Positions 56,586 through 64,000 of a stretch of 64,000 bases of DNA are shown here, piece by piece. The position numbers and the translations under genes are program-made. Within the stretch, counting starts at the first letter, position 1. Each line of letters starts with the position of its first letter. The notes below the pieces were generated by a model. The model ran no database searches. It had not been told where the DNA came from and was given only the letters and a program-made list of their open reading frames with translations. This DNA comes from SZUA-442 sp963759175 (GTDB taxonomy: Bacteria > Actinomycetota > Acidimicrobiia > Spongiisociales > UBA5794): contig CAVWXP010000009.1 in NCBI GenBank assembly GCA_963759175.1, forward strand, positions 25,852 through 89,851, in the 5' to 3' direction.

Positions 56586-57869
56586 CTAGCGCGCTCCCGA
56601 CCCGGTGGCCACCGTCCAGATGCTCCTCCCGAGTATCTCGAGGTCCAACCAGAACGAGGAGTGCTTGATGTAGAACAGGTCATAGGTCAACTTCTCGACG
56701 GCCTCAGCTTGATGATCGGCATATCCGTAGTTGACCTGAGCCCAACCTGTCACACCGGGTCGCACGAGTGCCCGGGATCCGTAGAAGGGAATCTCGGAGA
56801 CATACTCGGCGACGAAGATCGGCCGCTCCGGGCGCGGCCCGATGAGGCTCATGTCACCCTTGAGCACGCTCCACAGCTGCGGGAACTCGTCGAGCCGACT
56901 CTTGCGGAGGAACCGGCCGACCCTGGTGATCCGAGGATCGTTCTCGGTGGCGAACACCGGTCCATCGGCCTCGGCGTCGGCGACCATCGTTCGGAACTTC
57001 GTCAGCGTGAACAGGCGACCATCTCGACCGACGCGCTCCTGGCTGTACAACACCGGTCCGTCGCTGTCGATGCGAATGACGAGTGCGACGATGGCACATA
57101 CGAGCACCCACACCGGGAGGGTGAGGGTCACGAGGATCACATCGAGCACGCGCTTGACCGGCGCGTAGGACGACCGCGAGACCGGCTGCGAAAGCTCCCA
57201 GCCCTCTGCGAGGTGCACCATGGGGATCCTGCCGGTGTGCTCCTCATACACGCTCACGAAGGGCCGGATGGTCGAACCCGCTATCGATGCGGACGACACG
57301 TACTGCGCCATCGACTCCGACAGGACGGCACGCAGGTCGACCGCAAGGGTGACTCCCGATGGCACGGGTTCGCTCGGCGGCTCCTCCAGGGGGTCGAGCA
57401 CATTGATCACCGTCACGTGGGGCGCATCGTGGAGATCCTCGATGAGGGCCTTCTCCCGTGTGATGGCGGTGACCTCCTCCTGCCATGGGCGCGCACGGCG
57501 AATCGATCGATGCAGGAGCGAGATCGCCAGCCACGTCAGCCCGAATGTGACGAGGAACGACCGTGAGAAATACGCCCGCGACAAGACGAGACCCACGGCA
57601 GTGAACACGACCGTGAACGTCACGAACGCGACTGCCCGGCTGTAGAGGGGCCTCGGCGCCGTCGTGCGCCACGACATCACGGACGCCGTGAGTCCGATCG
57701 CAGCGCCAACGCCCAAGAGGGCGAGCATCGGCACGATCGAGGACCCCGGTTCGAGCGAGACGGTCCATATCCACGGCGTGTCGAACACGACCACGGACGC
57801 GGCGAGGATGGCGATCACGAAACCCGCGACGTCGGCGAACAGGACTGAGACGAGGAATCGTCGACCCAT
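56586..57869 (-). CDS. EPS polyprenyl glycosylphosphotransferase (WbaP/WcaJ type, full length)
   Basis: The second priming enzyme of the locus. The 427-residue protein has four N-terminal TM helices, a CoA-binding-like soluble region (VTVINVLDP ... VDLRAVL), a fifth TM (VILVTLTLPVWVLVCAIVALVI) and the catalytic domain with YSQERVGRDGRLFTLTKFRTM, LRKSRLDEFPQLWSVLKGDMSLIGPRPERP and PGVTGWAQVNYGYA. It moves a hexose-1-phosphate to undecaprenyl phosphate. It differs from the short enzyme at 28357, so the two may use different sugars. Divergent from the HIT gene with 49 bases between. Confidence 0.96.
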   Translation of the reverse strand: MGRRFLVSVLFADVAGFVIAILAASVVVFDTPWIWTVSLEPGSSIVPMLALLGVGAAIGLTASVMSWRTTAPRPLYSRAVAFVTFTVVFTAVGLVLSRAYFSRSFLVTFGLTWLAISLLHRSIRRARPWQEEVTAITREKALIEDLHDAPHVTVINVLDPLEEPPSEPVPSGVTLAVDLRAVLSESMAQYVSSASIAGSTIRPFVSVYEEHTGRIPMVHLAEGWELSQPVSRSSYAPVKRVLDVILVTLTLPVWVLVCAIVALVIRIDSDGPVLYSQERVGRDGRLFTLTKFRTMVADAEADGPVFATENDPRITRVGRFLRKSRLDEFPQLWSVLKGDMSLIGPRPERPIFVAEYVSEIPFYGSRALVRPGVTGWAQVNYGYADHQAEAVEKLTYDLFYIKHSSFWLDLEILGRSIWTVATGSGAR

Positions 57870-57918
57870 GGAGAGCTAGGGTAACGCCACGAACCGATTT
57901 GACCAGTAGTGAGACGCG

Positions 57919-58317
57919 ATGGCGACGCTGTTCACGAGAATCATCCAAGGGGAGCTCCCCGGTAGGTTCATCCATCGCGATGAGCGCTGTGTTGCGTTCC
58001 TCACGATCGAACCACTGTCACCAGGGCACACACTCGTCGTCCCCATCGCCGAGATCGATCACTGGCTCGATCTACCGTCGGACCTCGCTGCGCACCTGTT
58101 GGACGTCGCCCAACGCGTCGGAAGGGCGATCGACACGGTGTTCGCCCCCGAGAAGGTCGGGCTCATGATCGCCGGCCTGGAGGTCCCCCACGTCCATCTC
58201 CATGTGTCGGCTATCAACACCGTCCACGATCTCGACTTTGCCCGGGCCGACCGACACGCAAGACCCGAGGATCTCGACCACGTGGCGGACAAGCTCCGCG
58301 CGGCGATGAACGGCTAG
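57919..58317 (+). CDS. HIT family nucleotide-binding hydrolase
   Basis: A 132-residue HIT protein with FTRIIQGELPGRFIHRDERC at the start and the histidine triad VPHVHLHVSA near residue 90, which handles nucleoside phosphate or phosphoramidate cleavage. A housekeeping-type gene, marking the edge of the dense EPS region. It is followed after 9 bases by the SRPBCC gene, so the two may be co-transcribed. Confidence 0.93.
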   Translation: MATLFTRIIQGELPGRFIHRDERCVAFLTIEPLSPGHTLVVPIAEIDHWLDLPSDLAAHLLDVAQRVGRAIDTVFAPEKVGLMIAGLEVPHVHLHVSAINTVHDLDFARADRHARPEDLDHVADKLRAAMNG

Positions 58318-58326
58318 CATCGCCCC

Positions 58327-58758
58327 ATGCCGTCGGCCACCTTCTCACACACCGTCACTGTCGATGCGACCTCCGATCGGGCGTGGGCGGTGCTCCAGGA
58401 TCCGAAGACGTGGGAGCGTATCGGACCCGTGTCGGACGTGACGAATCCGACGTTCCACGGTGATGGCACCCTGAAGACCTTCGATTGGGTCGCGGACATC
58501 GGGGGCAAGAAGTACGACGGCGAGGCCCGCGGCGGCGCCTACACGGTGAACGAGCGATTCACGATGACGCTCGACACCTCCGAGATCGCCGGCGACATCG
58601 TCGCCACGATCACACCCGGGAATCCATCCACGGATGTCACGGTCGAGATCACCTTCCGGACCAAGGGCATGCTCTCGGCCATGTTCTTCCCTGCGATCAA
58701 GCAGGCACTTGCCTCCGGATTCCCGCAACAGGTCGAGGACCTCGCCTCGGGTATCTAG
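58327..58758 (+). CDS. SRPBCC/CoxG-like ligand-binding protein
   Basis: A 143-residue protein starting ATFSHTVTVDATSDRAWAVLQDPKTWERIG, the typical opening of START/SRPBCC lipid-binding domains, and ending with the long C-terminal helix (FFPAIKQALASGFPQQVEDLAS). Ligand unknown. No TM or signal. Stop at 58756-58758; about 250 bases of non-coding sequence follow. Confidence 0.87.
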   Translation: MPSATFSHTVTVDATSDRAWAVLQDPKTWERIGPVSDVTNPTFHGDGTLKTFDWVADIGGKKYDGEARGGAYTVNERFTMTLDTSEIAGDIVATITPGNPSTDVTVEITFRTKGMLSAMFFPAIKQALASGFPQQVEDLASGI

Positions 58759-59010
58759 ACCGTTGGTTCATCCTCGGCCTTCCCCGGCAGGCCCTCAACG
58801 CCTTGCCGAGATCGTCCTGAAGCTAGCCGCGTGTTCAGCCGAAGGGAACCCATGACGATCCTCGAATCATCGACGTTGGCCTGCGCTCAGAACACCCACG
58901 GCAGCGCTGCTCGTGCTCCGCCAATCGTGTTCTGTGAACGTCGGACGGCGGTCAACGGGACCTCTCCGCGCTGTGGCAATGCGAAGCTTCCCGATCGCTC
59001 GGGCGCTGTC

Positions 59011-60482
59011 ATGAGCCCTCCCGGAGACGATCAAGGCATGGCATCGGTGCCGAAATCGATGACCACCCTCGCCTACGGTCTCGTTGCAGCAACGATCGTC
59101 GCAATCCCATGGAACAGCGTCTCGGTGTTTCGCATCGACGACCACAGCCCGCACATGGCTGACTTCCTCCGGTTCGCTCTGTTGGGCGTAGTCGACGTAC
59201 TCGCCATGAGCCTCTTCGTGGTGGCCATGGCGATAACCGTCCGCCGTCGAACAGTCACGATGAATCTCGCGACCGTCGGATTGCTGCTCTTCGTCGTGGC
59301 AATGGTCATCGCAACGGTCCTCAATCCCTCGCCTGAGGGCGCCCTGAAGATCCTGCGCGTCACCGGAATGCTGGGGGCTGCGGTAGTACTGACCGGCATG
59401 CAACCGCGAGACTACTCCACGTTCGTCGTGTGGCCGTTCACCGTTCATTGCGCTTCAGCAATCCCTTGTCGGAATCATGCAGACGTTCGTCCTCGGTAGC
59501 GGGCGAAGCCGGGTCGACCTGGTTGGATCCGCTGAGACCTGGACTGCGGCCCGGGGATCGTTCTACCACGAATACGAGTACGCAGCTTTCCTGATCGTCG
59601 CAATGGCGACCATCCTGAGCCTTCAGCGTCACCGTCGACTGCACCCGCTGATGTGGTTCGCGGTCGCAACCTCGTCCGCCGCCAGCGCTGCGGCATTCGG
59701 TCGGACAGCCCTTCTTGCTGTGTTGTTGGTTTCGGTCATCTACGGAATCGGCTGGGTGACGAAGCGCCTGACACCACTCGCCTGGTCCGCTGCCATACCG
59801 CTCGCAGGCGCTGCACTGAGTGGCGTCGTCGCTCTGCCCGCATGGCAACAGCGCGCCTCCGTCGACATCAGCCGTCCGCGTGGAGCTCATGGAGCGCGCG
59901 ATCGACATCATACGGACACACCCGATCGTCGGCGTAGGGCCGGGGCGGTACGGACGCATCCTCTACGAGACGGCCACCGGCGAACCCGACGGCTTCATAG
60001 TCCACAACATCCCGCTCCTGATCGCCGCCGAATTCGGCGTACTGATCGGGGTAGCGTTCAGCCTGTGGCTCGTTGCTCTTGGCGTGAGAAGTATCTTCTT
60101 GTCCCCGTTATGCAGGCGCGATCTTCGTTTCCGCCCTGCCGTTCCTCCTTCTCGACAACCTCCACTATGTGTACCCGACCGGCTTGATGATGTTCGGTCT
60201 ATGGGTCGGCCTGCTCGGCTACCACATGGTCGAACGCCCTATGGTCACCGTCGCGTCATCGAGGTCGAACGAAGCTACATCGCCGCTTGGCCCGGTGAAA
60301 GGAGCACTCGATTGCTTGCGTATGCTCCTCCTCGTACGGTCAGGCTCTTTCCGATGTGGCATCGATCATCTGACAATCCGATTGAGCGATCCGCAGACGC
60401 AACCGATACAGAGCCACACCGCGTGGGCCGCCATGCCACTTCGGAGAGCGCGGAGATCCTGGGAATCCGAGAAGCCGATTGA
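59011..60482 (+). pseudogene. O-antigen ligase/Wzy-like membrane protein, multiply frameshifted
   Basis: Remains of a second Wzy/WaaL-type protein of about 490 residues. Hydrophobic helices (YGLVAATIVAIPW, FALLGVVDVLAMSLFVVAMAI, LLFVVAMVIATVL) read in one frame to about 59445; ALQQSLVGIMQTFVLGSG onward is in the next; the conserved VELMERAIDIIRTHPIVGVGPGRYG in a third from about 59865; then FVSALPFLLLDNLHYVYPTGLMMF after 60105, and a basic C-terminus from 60245 ending at 60480-60482, one base before the next ATG. The partner loop HN is VHNIPLLIAAEFGV. At least four indels suggest decay or poor sequence. The start may be ATG 59011 or 59038. Confidence 0.75.
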
Positions 60483-60483
60483 C

Positions 60484-62215
60484 ATGAACCAAGAGAGTAT
60501 GTCGACAGCTATCGACACAGCCTTGGAGCCGCGAGGTGCAGCCACGCTATCGACAAAGCGGAACACCAACCGAGTCGTCGGTGTCATGTGGTTCGCTTCA
60601 CTCGTGCTGCACGCGTTGGCGGTCATCCCTATACGGGCGCCAACCATCCTCGAGGATGAGTACGTCGTCATCGGCTTGTCTCGGATGCTGGCCATCGGGG
60701 GTCCTGAACCACTCCTGAACAAGTACTACCCGGGGATGAGCATTCTCCTGTCGCCTGTGCAGCGTTTCACCGAGGATCCCTACGTGGTCTTCACGATCGG
60801 ACAAGCGATCAACGTGCTATTGGCGTCACTGCTCGTACCGCTCGCTTACTTGCTGTGCCGACGCCTCGCCCCTCGGGCAGGGGCATCTACCCACCTTGCA
60901 GCAACCGTATTGGCGATGACATATCCAGCGTTCCTCGTCACTCACGCCGTCGTGTGGAGCGAAGCCCTGTCTGCAGCCTCGGTCCTGCTCCTCGCGACAA
61001 GCCTCGCGTACTCCTGGGATCGGGAATCAATGTGGGGCTTCATCGGGTCAGGCCTGATCGCGGGTCTACTACCACTGGCTCACCAACGGCTGGCCGTCGT
61101 GGTGATCGTCCTCGGCTTCGGAGGGATCATACTCGCGGTCTCTTCCCCGGCCACGCGACGACGATTGGCGGGACTATCCATTGGCATCGTCGCGGGTCTC
61201 GCCATAGTCGTTGCGGCCCTGGCGGCAGCGAGCGTTCCCATGATTCGCGAAGGCGGTGGGCGGGCCGTGGCGGCATCGCAATCGATCGGGCAGTATGTTG
61301 GATCGATTGCGTCAACGATGATCGGGCATTGGTTCTACATCGCCGCGGGAACCGGGGGCTTGGCAATCATCGGTCTGGTCGTCGTGTGGTCTTGGAGAGG
61401 CGAATGGACCCTCGGTGTACCTTCGGCGAGGCTGGTCGTGAGCTACACGATGGCGAGCTCCCTCGTGGCATCGGTACTTCTCTCCTCGTGGTTCCTGCGG
61501 ATGGGCGAACGGGCCGACATGCCCGTGTACGGAAGGTACACCGAGGTATTCGTGATCCCACTCTGCGTCATGGGAATTTCGCTCATCGGAGAGGGTCGCG
61601 AGCACAGACCATCATCTCGTTCGATGATGGCCGTGAGGAGGCGCTTCGGTCCTGGTGACGGGAATGGCCATGCTCTTCCTCCACGGAACAACCATCGACG
61701 GCAACGGAATGAACTGGATCAACATCATCGCACTTGCCATCGCATCGGCGCCCGACAGCTTCAGCGTTGTGACTGCGCTGGCAGTAGGAGCGATCTCGTG
61801 CATCATCATCGCAATGTGGATTCATCGACCGAGGTCAGCGCTCGTCTGGGTCACGATGCTATCGACCGTCTGGGCCGCCAGCGCGGTGTTCGCTTACGGG
61901 TAGACGGTCACGATCTCGAATCGGGCTGAATCATGGACCGGCATGGCAGAGAGCATCGCGGCGCTCGAGAGCGACACGGGTGTTGAGATCAAGTGCATCA
62001 GATTCAGGGAGCCAATCAAGGAGTGGATGGTATATCACTACTCATTCCAGATGCCACAACGGATAATCGCTACGAGCGACCAGCCCGGATGCGAACGCTT
62101 CGTGATCGCATCCGCCGCCAATCGACCACAGACGGGCGGACAGCTCATAGCTGTCGATCAGACACTCCCCGCCGGAGCTCATCGCGAACTGTGGGTCGTC
62201 GACCGAGCCAGCTAG
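60484..62215 (+). pseudogene. GT-C (GT39-like) membrane glycosyltransferase, frameshift plus in-frame stop
   Basis: About 575 residues in origin. From ATG 60484: TM1 WFASLVLHALAVIPI, then ILEDEYVVIGLSRML, in which the acidic ED motif marks the first periplasmic loop of GT-C enzymes, and nine or more further helices. A one-base shift near 61640 moves reading to ASVLVTGMAMLFLHG and two more segments; TAG at 61901-61903 then interrupts the same frame, which stays open through TVTISNRAESW to a stop at 62213-62215, probably the periplasmic C-terminal part. Two independent lesions make genuine decay more likely here than elsewhere in the window. Confidence 0.75.
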
Positions 62216-62515
62216 TGGACGGCGATCTAGTCGCTCGCATCCATCGTTGGCGCGGCGGCGGCCCGCAACGCCGCTGCGGTCTTCCTAGCTTCCTCGAGTC
62301 CGCCGTCGGGCCGCGTGTTCGGACGCCGACGCCTCGAGCAAAACACCGAACACGGTGCCCTCGAGGTACCTCGGGAGCAATGGTTGGGTGCCATGGGCGG
62401 TGCATGGTCGAACCAGATGACGATGAACGCTCTTTGGCACCCGCCGACCGCATGAAGAATCGCTCGTCCAGCGGCGCACAGGGCACTTCGAAGGTCACCG
62501 AACGGTCATCGTGTA
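62216..62515. other. Non-coding gap
   Basis: Three hundred bases between convergent genes. No credible coding frame, RNA gene or strong hairpin was seen; short frames here lack conserved residues. It may contain decayed remnants of the gene to the left. Confidence 0.5.
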
Positions 62516-63904
62516 TCAGTCGACATCGACCCTCCGCTCTTGCAGACTCGAGCCGACTTCATGGGGCGCCACCTCGGTACTCCGCAGCGATGCCGCAGCA
62601 CCGATGAAGAGCAGGCCGATGACCAAGCTGTAGTAGTTCGGAAACGCCTGTTTGGAGAACGCAAACAGCGCCAGCAGCATGACAGCCGATCCCAGCGTGA
62701 ACCCGTGAGCACCGATCGGACAACGGCGGAGGCACACGACCGTCGCACCGACCACAGCAGCGGCCTGGAACGCCACGATGACAAGGGGAGGTGGTGTTCC
62801 GATGGTCGCCGCAACGACGGCCGGCAGAGCAAGTGAATCGGACCGGAAGGGTTGCACCATCTGCACCCGAATGACGGCGTTCATGAAGTCGCCCGGCCCC
62901 CAAAGGAGGAAGGGAATCATGGTCGCGCCTGTGACGGCAAGCGGCGGCCACATCGCACGCCATACCTTGTCGCGTGTCCATGGACGCTCAACGAGAAGCA
63001 AGCTCGGTGGTAGCAGCAGGATGGCGTACTGCTTGAGGCTGATCGCAACGCCCACCAGGAACGGAGTCGTCGTCGATCGACGCGTGAAGGCGTAGGCAAC
63101 ACCAGCGACAGCGACCATCACCAGTGGCTCGGTCCACCCGAAACCAACGACGTATAGGAGAGGCGAAACGAGAAGGAATGCGGTGGCAATTCTCCTGCCG
63201 CGCAGCGATGGAAGGATTCCAACGATGGCAACGGCCGTTGCGAGGTACGCGACTGCCTGCGCCAACCGGAAGTTGTCGAAGGCGACATGGAAGGGGACAA
63301 CGGTGACCAGACTCGCCGGGGGATACGGGAATCCGAACAGAAGCACACCGTCCTTCGTGAGCGACGGGTCCCAGTACATCGCTGACGTCTCCGGCGAGAA
63401 GGGATTGGCAAACGTCATGCCAAACGGGTTCTCACCCGATACGAGAGCATCCGAGGCCTCAGATTGGAACATCATCACATCGAGCGAGGCACCACGGTCA
63501 TCCATCGTCGACATCACCAGCACTGCCAGAGACCCGAATGCAAGCAGAAACACCACGAATGGCACCACGGAGCGAGAGCGATGATTCCACGCGGTGATCG
63601 CAAACACGGCACCGACGATGAGGCCGAACCCGAGCCACGAGAAACCGTCTGGGGGCACGAGTACTAGGTACAACGAGACCGTGAAGACCACCATGCCAAC
63701 GGCGAGACCGAGGAGGATCACGGAATCGACATCACCCGAGGCCATGAGACGGCCAACTCGCCTCCCTCCCGCAGCTGCGATCACAGCCAGGGCGATGGCA
63801 GGGACCAGGAGTCCTATCGCCAGGAACTGCAGGGGTAGGTACTGGTAGAGCCGCCATACGAGAACTGCAAGAGCAAGCACGACTCCAGCGCCGATGGCGC
63901 TCAT
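62516..63904 (-). CDS. GT87-like polytopic membrane glycosyltransferase
   Basis: A GT-C fold protein of about 462 residues and about 12 TM helices, intact. Marks include MMFQSEASDALVSGENPFGMTF (acidic first large loop), LFGFPYPPASLVTVVPFHV, LLYVVGFGWTEPLVMVAVAG and ISLKQYAILLLPPSLLLV, in which the K-Y motif is typical of GT87. ATG 63904 has GGGGAG upstream at 7-base spacing; the frame opens at 63973 with a polar N-terminus. It would use a polyprenyl-phosphate sugar outside the membrane. The 27 bases from 63974 to the right edge are too short to assign. Confidence 0.88.
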   Translation of the reverse strand: MSAIGAGVVLALAVLVWRLYQYLPLQFLAIGLLVPAIALAVIAAAGGRRVGRLMASGDVDSVILLGLAVGMVVFTVSLYLVLVPPDGFSWLGFGLIVGAVFAITAWNHRSRSVVPFVVFLLAFGSLAVLVMSTMDDRGASLDVMMFQSEASDALVSGENPFGMTFANPFSPETSAMYWDPSLTKDGVLLFGFPYPPASLVTVVPFHVAFDNFRLAQAVAYLATAVAIVGILPSLRGRRIATAFLLVSPLLYVVGFGWTEPLVMVAVAGVAYAFTRRSTTTPFLVGVAISLKQYAILLLPPSLLLVERPWTRDKVWRAMWPPLAVTGATMIPFLLWGPGDFMNAVIRVQMVQPFRSDSLALPAVVAATIGTPPPLVIVAFQAAAVVGATVVCLRRCPIGAHGFTLGSAVMLLALFAFSKQAFPNYYSLVIGLLFIGAAASLRSTEVAPHEVGSSLQERRVDVD

Positions 63905-64000
63905 CGCCCGCTCTCCCCGCTCATCAGTGCTGCTCGGCTGCTTTGATGGCGTCGCCGGCGAGGAATGCAACATCCGGTGTGGATTCCGCTACCACGAATA

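Overview
The window is a 64 kb high-GC stretch devoted almost entirely to cell-surface and exopolysaccharide (EPS) biosynthesis. GC content, GTG starts, ATGA/GTGA stop-start overlaps and the family mix (GT87 enzymes, two-domain GT2 proteins, YfhO-like and polyprenyl-phosphate sugar transferases, Calx-beta/VCBS secreted proteins) suggest an actinobacterium, possibly of class Acidimicrobiia. That taxonomic guess is inference; no rRNA or tRNA was seen.

Layout. 1-10 kb (minus strand): UDP-sugar dehydrogenase, a Calx-beta surface protein, a Wzz/BY-kinase chain-length regulator, a Thr-rich anchored protein, GDP-mannose dehydratase and a truncated glycosyltransferase. 10-17 kb: a WecG/TagA transferase, a Wzy-like polymerase, a GMC oxidoreductase and a TolB-like/VCBS secreted protein. 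17-29 kb: a GT2; a translationally coupled set (aminotransferase, Gfo/Idh/MocA oxidoreductase, acetyltransferase, FAD oxidoreductase, polysaccharide deacetylase); a GT87; a secreted PIG-L-type deacetylase; an ArnA-like epimerase/decarboxylase; and a priming sugar transferase with a good promoter. 29-38 kb: dTDP-rhamnose genes rmlDABC, a two-domain GT2, a methyltransferase and a YfhO protein. 38-46 kb: an LPG-synthase-like membrane protein, an FrhB-like protein, a pyruvyl transferase, a GT2, a Wzt/Wzm-type ABC exporter, a GT-C protein and another GT2. 46-58 kb: WecB, four glycosyltransferases (one a GT4-GT2 fusion), a secreted M15 peptidase, a second priming transferase, HIT and SRPBCC proteins. 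58.8-64 kb: a damaged Wzy-like gene, a damaged GT-C gene and a GT87-like gene.

How it fits together. Sugar donors (GDP-4-keto-6-deoxymannose, UDP-uronate, dTDP-rhamnose, probably an N-acetylated amino sugar and a UDP-pentose-type sugar) feed about 16 glycosyltransferases. Two priming enzymes, two Wzy-like proteins plus a Wzz/BY-kinase, and an ABC exporter imply more than one polymer or a composite one. No Wzx flippase is recognisable here.

The most unusual feature is a family of four secreted proteins with unrelated N-terminal parts (Calx-beta repeats; TolB-like propeller plus VCBS; PIG-L deacetylase plus VCBS; M15 peptidase plus FG-GAP) that all end in the same repeat module of about 210 residues. 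Three copies of the module are nearly identical in DNA. It looks like a shared targeting or polysaccharide-binding module, a possible undescribed EPS-surface protein system.

Many genes carry single-base frameshifts, including ones expected to be functional (rmlB, the Wzz kinase, a GT2). These are probably sequencing or assembly errors in large part, though true decay cannot be excluded, especially at 58.8-62.2 kb. They are annotated as joined, broken genes.
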